From: an uncultured Bacillota bacterium
Lineage (GTDB): Bacteria > Bacillota > Clostridia > UBA1381
NCBI GenBank assembly: GCA_949297205.1
Contig: CASFSH010000181.1
Span: forward strand, 1 to 14,352
Direction: 5' to 3'
Length of the DNA stretch: 14,352 bases
The notes beneath the pieces are model-generated. The model was given only the letters and a program-made list of their open reading frames with translations, was not told the DNA's origin and did no database searches. The position numbers and the translations under genes were made by a program. Shown piece after piece: positions 1 to 6,667 of the stretch; within the stretch, counting starts at the first letter, position 1; every line of letters starts with the position of its first letter.

Positions 1-69
1 CATGTTTTTTATTTTAAAATAATTTAACAAATACCTATAAAAACAACAAATCAATAAAAAGCTATTGCA
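1..69. other. AT-rich left-edge spacer
   Basis: This stretch is almost entirely A and T, and I see no gene in it. A TTAACAA half-site at 24-30 resembles half of a Rex operator, but its partner half is degenerate, so I do not call an operator. It lies downstream of the tRNA terminator. Confidence 0.5.
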
Positions 70-101
70 AAAATAAAAACGGTAATCATTTAAGATTACC
101 G
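70..101 (-). terminator. Rho-independent terminator of the tRNA operon
   Basis: On the minus strand an 8-bp perfect stem (CGGTAATC, 94-101, with GATTACCG, 80-87) closes a 6-nt loop. It is followed at once by a T-rich run (TTTTTATTTTTG). It starts 6 nt after the encoded CCA of tRNA-Gln and is the expected intrinsic terminator of the two-tRNA transcript. Confidence 0.9.
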
Positions 102-107
102 CTTATC

Positions 108-181
108 TGGCTGCGGAAGAAGGATTCGAACCCTCACAGAATGAGTCAGAGTCATTAGTGCTACCTTTACACTATTCCGCC
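108..181 (-). tRNA. tRNA-Gln (anticodon CUG)
   Basis: Read on the minus strand this folds as a standard class I tRNA with encoded CCA at 108-110. The D stem is GTGT/GCAC, the anticodon stem AATGA/TCATT encloses loop CTCTGAC (anticodon CTG at 147-149, decoding CAG), the variable loop is 4 nt, and the T arm is GAGGG-TTCGAAT-CCTTC. The acceptor pairs GGCGGAA with TTCCGCA, leaving the first pair as a G1-A72 mismatch while the other six pairs are sound. A weak 1-72 pair is a known glutamine tRNA trait, but it is usually U-A; a T directly upstream (182) allows an alternative U1-A72 with a bulged G. It is probably co-transcribed with tRNA-Leu, which lies 21 nt upstream. Confidence 0.93.
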
Positions 182-202
182 ATAGTAACATTTGCGAGTT
201 AG

Positions 203-287
203 TGGTGCGAGGGACGAGACTTGAACTCGCAAGGTATGAACCACACGCCCCTCAAACGTGCGCGTCTGCCGATTCCGCCACCCTCGC
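203..287 (-). tRNA. tRNA-Leu (anticodon GAG)
   Basis: This is a class II tRNA of 85 nt with encoded CCA at 203-205. The acceptor GCGAGGG (281-287) pairs perfectly with CCCTCGC before the discriminator A. The anticodon stem CACGT/GCGTG closes loop TTGAGGG, giving anticodon GAG, which reads CUC and CUU leucine codons. A long variable arm follows (GGT...ACC), as leucine tRNAs require, then a T arm containing TTCAAGT. It is the first gene of a two-tRNA operon and starts a few nucleotides after the predicted start of transcription. Confidence 0.96.
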
Positions 288-298
288 ATATGCACATT

Positions 299-327
299 AT
301 TATACCATGTTATTCACAAGTTGTCAA
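299..327 (-). promoter_or_regulatory. Consensus sigma-A promoter of the tRNA operon
   Basis: On the minus strand TTGACA (322-327) is separated by exactly 17 nt from TATAAT (299-304), a perfect match to the vegetative consensus. The -10 box ends 11 nt before the first base of tRNA-Leu, so the primary transcript would carry only a short 5' leader. A perfect promoter fits the strong, constitutive expression of tRNA genes. Confidence 0.92.
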
Positions 328-393
328 GTATTTTTTTATAAATACATTCGAAATTTTTATTTATACAGCTGTTGGACGGAATATTTTTATTAT

Positions 394-421
394 GAGGAAA
401 TTTCCACTGGGAAATTTCCTC
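394..421. terminator. Perfect 12-bp stem-loop, probable terminator
   Basis: GAGGAAATTTCC (394-405) and its exact complement (410-421) flank a 4-nt loop. It lies 48 nt after the stop of the SGNH esterase and upstream of the tRNA promoter, where a terminator is expected. On the minus strand, the strand of the neighbouring genes, the stem is followed by an A-rich stretch rather than a T run. On the plus strand it is followed by GGCTTTCTTT. The structure is certain, but the termination role and direction are inferred. Confidence 0.6.
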
Positions 422-469
422 GGCTTTCTTTATGTTATTATACTCAAATCAAACTGTTCAAATATCCTG

Positions 470-1438
470 TCATAATATTTTTTTCAGTTCTTCCGTCAGG
501 TGCTTTGCAACGGTTATATGTCCGTCACGAAGCGGATGCAGAGGTTCCAAAGGAATCCATCCGGAAGAATCCACAAAGTATATGCTGTCATTGTTTTCCT
601 TGTTGTACTTTTCTATCATAGCCTTTAATTCATCAACGTATACAATACAAAATGCGCTTAATACGACTATTTTTGACTGCGGATTTTTCTTTCTGACAAC
701 GTCCAGTAAATTTTTATATTCGGCAATATATGTATCCGGCGACGCACCCCTGTCATTGGCACCGTGATTTATAACTATAATATCCGAACTCTGCGCCTTT
801 GCCTCCGAGCCCTCAAAGTTATACGGATAGGATACCGACGCTTTCGGCACAGAACCGCATCCGCCCTTTGTAACACCAACCGCACCGTAGCCCATAATTA
901 CCGGCTTCATTCCCAGTGCCGTTGCCGTAAGATATGCATATGTAGCGGTCGAATCATCCTGATAAGGACGGTTAAACTGTTCGAATTCATTAAATTTTCT
1001 GAATTCGTCTATCAATACCCCTTCAGTTATGGAATCTCCTATAAATTCAATTATCCTGCGGCTATCCTCAGGAAGAGTTCCTTCCCCATCAGCTTCAGCA
1101 CCTATGAAATTAATTTTTCCGATAAGAGGATGGTACCATCTATGCTGAATTTCCACTCCGCTTTTGTATATTATTTTTACGTAATGTTCTTTGTCCCCCT
1201 CTGCTTCTATTCTTATTGCACGGTCTACAGAAACCTCGATTTTTGCTCCGTTATCCACGCTAATCCACAAATGAGGTACAGGGTTCATGTTCATTGATAC
1301 ATCAAAAAACAAAACAGCATAATCACCTTTAAATGCCAGCTCTATCATACCCCCCGGAGCGGTTGTTATGGCATTTTTTTCTGTTATTTCCCATCTTCCC
1401 GTATATCGTACGGCATTGCTTTCAGTATATATATACAT
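470..1438 (-). CDS. SGNH/GDSL esterase, CE2-like (acetyl esterase)
   Basis: This 322-residue protein has the two-domain layout of carbohydrate esterase family 2. An N-terminal beta-sandwich region (about 1-115, starting with YTGRW at 12-16) is followed by an SGNH hydrolase domain (about 128-322). Visible SGNH blocks are GDS with nucleophile Ser136, a glycine-rich block II near 183-185, GAND (226-229) with the oxyanion Asn228, and the C-terminal EPLHP with His301. The usual catalytic Asp three residues before that His is Glu298, which fits CE2 enzymes known to work as Ser-His dyads. CE2 members remove acetyl groups from sugars. There is no signal peptide, so it should act in the cytoplasm, perhaps on imported acetylated oligosaccharides. 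A good AAAGGAG precedes the ATG. It lies 61 nt after rex and is probably co-transcribed with it. The substrate is not established. Confidence 0.87.
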   Translation of the reverse strand: MYIYTESNAVRYTGRWEITEKNAITTAPGGMIELAFKGDYAVLFFDVSMNMNPVPHLWISVDNGAKIEVSVDRAIRIEAEGDKEHYVKIIYKSGVEIQHRWYHPLIGKINFIGAEADGEGTLPEDSRRIIEFIGDSITEGVLIDEFRKFNEFEQFNRPYQDDSTATYAYLTATALGMKPVIMGYGAVGVTKGGCGSVPKASVSYPYNFEGSEAKAQSSDIIVINHGANDRGASPDTYIAEYKNLLDVVRKKNPQSKIVVLSAFCIVYVDELKAMIEKYNKENNDSIYFVDSSGWIPLEPLHPLRDGHITVAKHLTEELKKIL

Positions 1439-1499
1439 TGTACTTTAACTCCTTTAAACTGATTTTTTGTAAAATATAAGTCCTCTTATCTACAGAACA

Positions 1500-2150
1500 T
1501 TATAAATTTTCCTTATCTTCTTCAAGTTTTATTTTATATGATAACGTCATTAGACTGTCCGACATATGAACATTTTCAACAGAAATATGTTTTGAGGTTT
1601 TTATTTCAGCGGAAGAAAAATTGAGCAGACCTCTGATTCCGTATTCCGCAAGTTTTTCCGACAGTTCGCTGACCTCACTTTTCGGCAGCGCAAGTATTGC
1701 AATGGATATATTATATTTTTTTATATATTTTTCCATTTCATTAATATGAAAAACAGGTTTCCCGTTTATTTTTGTCCCAATCTTTTTTTCATCCACATCA
1801 AACAATGCGGTAATCTGAAATCCTCTTTTTTCAAAACTTGCATGATTTGCCAATGCCATTCCCAAATGTCCGGCACCTATTATAATCGCTTTATATCCGT
1901 TTTTCAGTCCAAGAATCTGTGCAATTTCATTATGCAGATATTCGGCGTTATATCCGTATCCCTGCTGACCGAATCCACCGAAATAATTAAAATCCTGTCT
2001 TATCTGAGATGCGGTAACATTCATTTTTTCACTGAGTTTGCCTGACGAAATCCTTGTTATACCCTGGTCAAGACATTCACCAAGATAACGATAATACCTC
2101 GGCAGACGTTTTATAACAACCTCAGGTACATTTTTATCTTTATAGTTCAA
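1500..2150 (-). CDS. rex: Redox-sensing transcriptional repressor Rex
   Basis: The product is 216 residues, the normal Rex length. The N-terminal winged-helix domain (about 8-80) carries the family signatures IKRLPRYYRYL (13-23) and SQIRQDFNYFGGFGQQGYGY (48-67), which includes the DNA-recognition helix. The Rossmann domain has the dinucleotide fingerprint GAGHLG (92-97), and a C-terminal helix supports dimer domain swapping. Rex senses the NADH/NAD+ ratio and represses fermentation and reoxidation genes, leaving DNA when NADH rises. The start codon is TTG: it gives the standard N terminus, and AAAGGG lies about 12 nt upstream. It has its own consensus promoter, and I see no clear Rex operator in this window, so its targets are probably elsewhere. 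The CE2-like esterase follows in the same direction. Confidence 0.97.
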   Translation of the reverse strand: MNYKDKNVPEVVIKRLPRYYRYLGECLDQGITRISSGKLSEKMNVTASQIRQDFNYFGGFGQQGYGYNAEYLHNEIAQILGLKNGYKAIIIGAGHLGMALANHASFEKRGFQITALFDVDEKKIGTKINGKPVFHINEMEKYIKKYNISIAILALPKSEVSELSEKLAEYGIRGLLNFSSAEIKTSKHISVENVHMSDSLMTLSYKIKLEEDKENL

Positions 2151-2202
2151 TTGTTTCCAATCCCTTTCAAACTCTATTTATAATTTTCTTACTTAATTAA
2201 TT

Positions 2203-2231
2203 ATTATATATTATTTCGTTCTGAAAGTCAA
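2203..2231 (-). promoter_or_regulatory. Sigma-A promoter of rex
   Basis: On the minus strand TTGACT (2226-2231) lies 17 nt before TATAAT (2203-2208). This is one mismatch from full consensus and is placed 53 nt upstream of the rex TTG start. The adjacent AATTAATTAAG stretch is AT-palindromic but does not match the Rex operator pattern, so autoregulation is not supported by sequence alone. Confidence 0.8.
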
Positions 2232-2279
2232 TTATGTAAATTAATGTATTTTAAATAACGCAAAACAACGGATAATTAT

Positions 2280-3068
2280 TTACTTTGAATAAAATCCCTT
2301 AAATTCAAGCCAGTTTTTCATAAGTCCGGGCCATTGGGAAACGTGTTTGTTATCAGGTGCAAGTCCCAATCCGTGATGTCCCTCAGGGAATACATGAAGT
2401 TCAAATTTAATATTAAGTTCTCTTAACTTTTCCCCATATCTTAAACTGTTGCACACATTTACCGCCGCATCATCCGAAGTATGCCATATAAACGCTTCGG
2501 GGGTTTTTTCGTCTGCAATATTTATCGGGTCAACCTCAGGGGCAAGATGAATATTGTCATCACCCAATAAATTGCGTATTGAACCCACATGACATATTGC
2601 AAGACTGCTCATCTGTATTACAGGATATGCAAGTATCTGAAGATTCGGAATATAGTTTTGCTTATCTACGTCGTCTGTATTTTCAAAGTCAATTTCCTTT
2701 CTGTATGTTGAAACAAGTGCGGCAAGATGTCCTCCGGCAGATGAACCCATAACAGCAACTTTTTCCGGATTTATCCCGAATTTGTCAGCATTGTATCTTA
2801 CATACCGCACAGCACGCCTTGCATCAAGCAATTCTATGGGAAATCTGTGAGGGCTGACTCTGTATTGAAGTACAAAGGCATCCATTCCTATGGAATTAAA
2901 ATACAGCGCATATCCCTGTCCCTCATGAGGTGCTCTTGCACCGTATCCGCCTCCGGGGCATATTACAACTGTTGAGTCGGTTTTTTTATCAGCCGCCTTA
3001 TAATATTCCAAAACGGGCTCTGTCTCACACATGCCAGGTGTTTTTTCCCACATTTTTAACATTTCCAT
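2280..3068 (-). CDS. Alpha/beta hydrolase (esterase/acetylesterase family)
   Basis: This 262-residue serine hydrolase has an alpha/beta fold. The oxyanion-hole motif PGGGYG lies at 38-43 and the nucleophile elbow GSSAGG at 108-113 (Ser110). The acid is in HTSDD (196-200, probably Asp200) and the histidine in EGHHG (229-233, probably His232), so the triad is complete. The family includes acetylxylan esterase-like and other carboxylesterases acting on small acyl esters. No signal peptide is visible, so it is cytoplasmic. The frame stays open to 3206, but that extension runs back into the preceding peptidase gene. The ATG at 3068 has AAAGGA 8 nt upstream and begins a normal family N terminus. 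It lies 32 nt after the M42 peptidase stop, so it is probably the last gene of that operon. Substrate unknown. Confidence 0.88.
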   Translation of the reverse strand: MEMLKMWEKTPGMCETEPVLEYYKAADKKTDSTVVICPGGGYGARAPHEGQGYALYFNSIGMDAFVLQYRVSPHRFPIELLDARRAVRYVRYNADKFGINPEKVAVMGSSAGGHLAALVSTYRKEIDFENTDDVDKQNYIPNLQILAYPVIQMSSLAICHVGSIRNLLGDDNIHLAPEVDPINIADEKTPEAFIWHTSDDAAVNVCNSLRYGEKLRELNIKFELHVFPEGHHGLGLAPDNKHVSQWPGLMKNWLEFKGFYSK

Positions 3069-3100
3069 AATAATTTTCCTTTCTGTATCTTTTTTATTTT

Positions 3101-4117
3101 CTATATAATTTCGTCTATACCTGTAAGATATTTTCTGCACAGTTCTTTTACCGCCTCTATGTCCTTTTCTGATGCAATTGAAACAGGTGAATGAAGGTAT
3201 CTGCAAGGCACCGAAACAGAGGCGGTCTTTATTCCAGCCAGCGATTTATGAATTGCTCCGGCGTCATTCCCTCCCGAAACAAGACTTTTATACTGTACCT
3301 TTATACCGTTTTTTTCTGCCGTATTATACAGCCATTGGGAAAAATCCTTAGGTACAATTGTCGACCTGTCCATAATACTTACCGCCGCACCGTAATTCAT
3401 GCGTGTTACGTATTCGTGTTCCTTTGCTCCCGGAACATCCGAACAGGTAGTGGATTCAACCACCAATGCTATATCCGGATTAATTCGGTTTGCAACAATC
3501 TGTGCGCCTCTTAATCCCACTTCCTCCTGTACGCAGAAGCAGAACCATGTATCATAAGGCAATTCTTCCTTTATCAGCTCACACAAAATACAGCATCCTG
3601 CCCTGTCATCAATGGCTTTTGCTTTTATTGAGGACTCTCCCAGCTTTTCATATTCGGTATCAAATGCGGCATAATCACCTAACTTTACATATTTTCTTGC
3701 ATCATCCGCATCCTTTGCACCTATATCAATAAACAAATCACTTTCCTTGGGTACTTTTTCCCTTTCTGATTTTGTTGTAAGGTGTATGGCTTTAAGTCCG
3801 ATTATACCTTTAACTTTATCTTTTCCTATTCTCACCTTTTTTGAGATAATAACTCTTGTATCAATTCCGCCCACCGACTGAAATTCCAGATACCCATCTT
3901 TATTTATTCCGCTTATTATAAAACCCACTTCATCCATATGGCATGAAATCATAACGGTTTTTTTACTGCTCTTTCCGCATTTTTTCAGCATCAGATTGCC
4001 CATGGTATCACAGATAATCTCATCGGCATAATCTTTTGCATATTCCTTTATTATCTCTCTTACCTCTTTTTCGTTTCCGCTTACTCCGTCTGCGTTACAC
4101 AATTTTTCTAATAACAT
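3101..4117 (-). CDS. M42 family metallo-aminopeptidase (copy A)
   Basis: This 338-residue zinc or cobalt aminopeptidase belongs to the M42 (FrvX/TET/CelM-like) family, whose members form dodecameric shells that trim short peptides. Metal and catalytic residues are visible: HMD (His60, Asp62), IDD (Asp170, bridging), QEEVGLRG (catalytic Glu198, ligand Glu199), ESTT (Glu221) and LHSP (His309). Glu221 stands where the two paralogues in this window have Asp. The chosen start is the ATG at 4117, with GGAGG 7 nt upstream; the in-frame TTG at 4123 is too close to that site. The ATG overlaps the last 10 bp of the upstream M42 gene, which implies translational coupling. The esterase follows after 32 nt. 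The peptide specificity cannot be told from sequence. Confidence 0.92.
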   Translation of the reverse strand: MLLEKLCNADGVSGNEKEVREIIKEYAKDYADEIICDTMGNLMLKKCGKSSKKTVMISCHMDEVGFIISGINKDGYLEFQSVGGIDTRVIISKKVRIGKDKVKGIIGLKAIHLTTKSEREKVPKESDLFIDIGAKDADDARKYVKLGDYAAFDTEYEKLGESSIKAKAIDDRAGCCILCELIKEELPYDTWFCFCVQEEVGLRGAQIVANRINPDIALVVESTTCSDVPGAKEHEYVTRMNYGAAVSIMDRSTIVPKDFSQWLYNTAEKNGIKVQYKSLVSGGNDAGAIHKSLAGIKTASVSVPCRYLHSPVSIASEKDIEAVKELCRKYLTGIDEII

Positions 4118-5139
4118 AGCCAATCCTCCGAAAATTCGTCGGATTCCTTTACAAACCGCTCTGTCAGTGACACGGTCGCTTCAAAATCCTTTAAATTCAT
4201 TGTTTCCACACAGGTATGCATATATTTCAGAGGTATTGACAAGAGCGCAGTAGGTACTCCTGTTTTTGTAATCTGAATTGCCCATGCGTCTGTTCCGGTA
4301 TTGCCGCTTTCCACCTCTGTATTTGTCTTTATGTCATATTTTTTTGATATTTCAAAAAGTTTATCCGCTATTTTAGGATGAATGTTTGGGCCTATTGTGA
4401 TTACCGTTCCCGTTCCCGCTTCAAAGGCTTCCTTTGAATTGTCGGGGGTTACTGCGTGACATACGTCAATAGCTATCGCCATATCCGGATTTACCGAAAA
4501 TGCGGAAACCTTTGCACCTCTCAATCCTACCTCCTCCTGTGTGGAAATAGATGCGTATAAATCAGCGTCAATTTTGTCAACGCGTCTGAATACCTCAAGA
4601 ATTGCCGCAACCCCCGCCCTGTCATCAAGGGTTTTTCCGCTGTAATTATTGTTTTTCAGCATACCCACCGACTGCGCCATAGTCACCGAATCCCCGACAG
4701 ATACCAGCTCTTTTACTTTTTCCGCACTAAGTCCCGTATCAATGGTCATATCCTTTATTTTTACGCTTTTATCCGCTTCTCCGGCTGACTGCAAGTGAGG
4801 GGGTTTTGCACCTATAACTCCTTTTATATCCTTTTTACCGTGTATAATAACCTCACAGGAAGGCAAAATCCTGCTGTCTACACCGCCTATGTTTACAAAA
4901 GATATAAATCCGTTTTCATCAATGCCCGACACCATAAGCCCTATTTCGTCCATATGTGCCTCAAGCATGATTTTTTTATTTGATTTTTTTCCCTTTTTAT
5001 ATACGATAACATTTCCCAAATTATCTATTTGTGTGCTGTCGCAATACGGTTCAAACATTTTTGCTATTTTTTCGTTTATCCTGTATTCAAACCCTGAAAT
5101 ACCCCGCATATTACTCAGCTCTTCAATTATTTTTTCCAA
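4108..5139 (-). CDS. M42 family metallo-aminopeptidase (copy B)
   Basis: This is the second M42 paralogue, 343 residues from the TTG start at 5139. Motifs are HMD (His62, Asp64), LDD (Asp172), QEEVGLRG (Glu202 catalytic, Glu203), IDV (Asp225) and MHT (His308), so the two-metal site looks intact. Its substrate-pocket region reads TIGPNIHP where copies A and C read MDRS, suggesting different specificity. TTG is preferred because GGGAG lies 8 nt before it and the protein then begins EKIIEELSNMRGISG, the usual M42 N terminus. An alternative ATG at 5187 overlaps the murD end by 11 bp but has no convincing ribosome binding site. Its stop overlaps the start of copy A. It lies about 37 nt downstream of murD and is probably in the same transcript. 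Confidence 0.9.
   Translation of the reverse strand: MEKIIEELSNMRGISGFEYRINEKIAKMFEPYCDSTQIDNLGNVIVYKKGKKSNKKIMLEAHMDEIGLMVSGIDENGFISFVNIGGVDSRILPSCEVIIHGKKDIKGVIGAKPPHLQSAGEADKSVKIKDMTIDTGLSAEKVKELVSVGDSVTMAQSVGMLKNNNYSGKTLDDRAGVAAILEVFRRVDKIDADLYASISTQEEVGLRGAKVSAFSVNPDMAIAIDVCHAVTPDNSKEAFEAGTGTVITIGPNIHPKIADKLFEISKKYDIKTNTEVESGNTGTDAWAIQITKTGVPTALLSIPLKYMHTCVETMNLKDFEATVSLTERFVKESDEFSEDWLCY
4125..4129 (-). promoter_or_regulatory. Ribosome binding site deciding the copy A start
   Basis: On the minus strand GGAGG lies inside the last codons of M42 copy B, 7 nt before the ATG at 4117. This spacing selects that ATG over the TTG at 4123. Confidence 0.8.
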
Positions 5140-5147
5140 ATTATCAT

Positions 5148-5152
5148 CTCCC
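5148..5152 (-). promoter_or_regulatory. Ribosome binding site deciding the copy B TTG start
   Basis: On the minus strand GGGAG lies 8 nt upstream of the TTG at 5139. The upstream ATG at 5187 lacks a comparable site. Initiation at TTG gives a length matching the other M42 copies. Confidence 0.6.
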
Positions 5153-5176
5153 GTAAAAACCGTTTTGGTCTTCAAC

Positions 5177-6553
5177 TTATAACTCATTAACCAGTTTCTT
5201 AAACAGATTTCCTCTTTCTTCAAAGTTACTGAACATATCAAAGCTTGTGCTTGCAGGGGATAACAAAACAATATCTCCCTTTTTTGCATTTTGCTGTGCA
5301 AGGCTTACCGCCTCTTTATATTCCTTTGCGTGAAGTATTTTAACACAAGGCTCTATATTCAGTTTTTTATATGCATTGTTTACTGCGTCTTCTATTACAC
5401 CGGCTGTTGCACCTATCAATATAAGTGTTTTTACTCCGTTGATTATGGGTTCTCCTATATCGTCATAGGGAATACCTTTATCCTTTCCCCCGGAAATCAT
5501 AATAACTTTATCTTTAAATACCTTTAATGTATTTATTGTCCTGTTGGGACTTGAATCAATGGAGCTGTTATAATATCTTACACCGTCTTTTTCTCTCACC
5601 AATTCAATTCTGTGTTCCACACCGCCGAAAGTTTTTGCAATTTCATTTATTGTTTCCACGCTCACAAGGTCATGCACCGCAGCTATTGCTGCCATGTAAT
5701 TTTCCACATTATGCATACCGGGAATTTTTATATCGCTGATTTTTAAAATTTTCTCACTACCGTAGCATATTGTATCATTTTCTATATATACCAATGCGTC
5801 ATTTTTTGAAGAAAAGCATCTGTACTCACCCTTTGCTTCTTCTCCGATTTTGCGTGTAACATCGTTTCCCGAATTTGCAACAAGTATATTTTTTTCGGTT
5901 TGGTATTTCATAATATTTTTCTTTGCGTCTATATACTCTTCATAGTCTTTATGCATATCCAGATGATTCGGAGATATATTTGTAATTACCGCAATTTCCG
6001 GAGATTTTCTCATTGTATGCAGCTGAAAGCTTGAAAGTTCAAGTACAACATAATCTTGACGATTCATCTTTTTTGTATCGGTAAGGAGAGGATTTCCTAT
6101 ATTCCCTCCGAGCCATGTTTTATATCCCTGTTTTTCAAGCATTTTATATATTAACGTAGTGGTGGTGGTTTTTCCGTCACTGCCTGTTATCCCTATAATA
6201 TGGGCAGGGCAAACATCAAAGAAAACTTCCATTTCCGAGGTTACAATACTTCCGTTTTTTCTTGCCTCATTAAGTTCGGGAATATCATATCTCATACCGG
6301 GAGTTTTAAATATAATCTGTGCGTCAATTCCCTCAAGATAATTATCTCCCAGCACCAAATTTACTCCCAAAGCTTTTAAATCATTATAGGTATCTCCCAA
6401 TTTTTCTGCCGTTCTTTTGTCACGCGCGGTTACCTCCGCCCCCAAACGTACAAGATATTTTATCAGCGGCAGATTGCTTATTCCTATTCCGATAACCGTA
6501 ACTCTTTTTTTATTCATTTGGGATTCAAATTCTTTTAATTTTTTATTTTCCAT
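5177..6553 (-). CDS. murD: UDP-N-acetylmuramoyl-L-alanine--D-glutamate ligase
   Basis: The product is 458 residues, normal for MurD, the cytoplasmic ATP-dependent ligase that adds D-glutamate to UDP-MurNAc-L-Ala during peptidoglycan precursor synthesis. The N-terminal UDP-binding domain begins near GIGISN (22-27). The central ATPase has the P-loop GITGSDGKTT (121-130), ELSSFQ (172-177), NHLDMH (196-201) and a carbamylated-lysine candidate at Lys211/212. The C-terminal domain has HNVEN (281-285) and SPASTSFDMF (432-441). The SKATN region reads NSSIDSSPNRT (329-339), a variant I associate with Clostridia MurD. The ATG at 6553 is used: AAAGGA lies about 12-13 nt upstream and the in-frame Met13 has no site. 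It is placed outside a usual cell-wall gene cluster, between M42 peptidases. A lone -10 (TATAAT, 6589-6594) may give it some independent transcription. Confidence 0.95.
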   Translation of the reverse strand: MENKKLKEFESQMNKKRVTVIGIGISNLPLIKYLVRLGAEVTARDKRTAEKLGDTYNDLKALGVNLVLGDNYLEGIDAQIIFKTPGMRYDIPELNEARKNGSIVTSEMEVFFDVCPAHIIGITGSDGKTTTTTLIYKMLEKQGYKTWLGGNIGNPLLTDTKKMNRQDYVVLELSSFQLHTMRKSPEIAVITNISPNHLDMHKDYEEYIDAKKNIMKYQTEKNILVANSGNDVTRKIGEEAKGEYRCFSSKNDALVYIENDTICYGSEKILKISDIKIPGMHNVENYMAAIAAVHDLVSVETINEIAKTFGGVEHRIELVREKDGVRYYNSSIDSSPNRTINTLKVFKDKVIMISGGKDKGIPYDDIGEPIINGVKTLILIGATAGVIEDAVNNAYKKLNIEPCVKILHAKEYKEAVSLAQQNAKKGDIVLLSPASTSFDMFSNFEERGNLFKKLVNEL

Positions 6554-6588
6554 TATATAACCAATCCTTTCCGCATAAAAATTACGGT

Positions 6589-6594
6589 ATTATA
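6589..6594 (-). promoter_or_regulatory. Possible -10 element upstream of murD
   Basis: A TATAAT on the minus strand lies 35 nt before the murD ATG. No -35 box sits at the right distance (TTGCAA is only 13 nt upstream), so this is a weak candidate for an internal promoter in the 114-bp gap after the first M42 gene. Confidence 0.3.
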
Positions 6595-6667
6595 ACCCAA
6601 ACGCAGGTTGCAATTTTTATTTCTTGCAAGCAAAGCAGAAGCATTGCTCCGATTTTAATTATTTAGT

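Noticed and set aside
24..30. TTAACAA as a Rex operator
   Set aside because: The opposite half-site 11 bp away is degenerate, and the location is downstream of the tRNA terminator. A similar lone half-site near 7859-7865 also lacks a partner.
202..767. Plus-strand open frames across the tRNA region and the esterase 3' end
   Set aside because: They run through two tRNA genes or the antisense of a clear CDS and have no family resemblance or ribosome binding sites.
1439..1499. Short hairpin (ATAAG/CTTAT) between rex and the SGNH esterase as a terminator
   Set aside because: The stem is only 5 AT-rich base pairs with a weak T tail, so readthrough from rex into the esterase gene is more likely.
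3069..3206. Upstream extension of the alpha/beta hydrolase frame to 3206
   Set aside because: It overlaps the end of the M42 copy A gene in another frame, has no ribosome binding site, and encodes a Lys/Arg-rich stretch unlike the family N terminus.
5140..5301. Upstream extension of M42 copy B to 5301 (ATG at 5187 within it)
   Set aside because: Most of it overlaps murD. The ATG at 5187 lacks a good ribosome binding site, while the TTG at 5139 has GGGAG 8 nt upstream and gives the standard M42 length.
6600..6660. Imperfect hairpin (AGCAAAGC/GCATTGCT) after M42 copy C as a terminator
   Set aside because: The stem has a mismatch and no T run follows on the minus strand, so it does not look like an intrinsic terminator.
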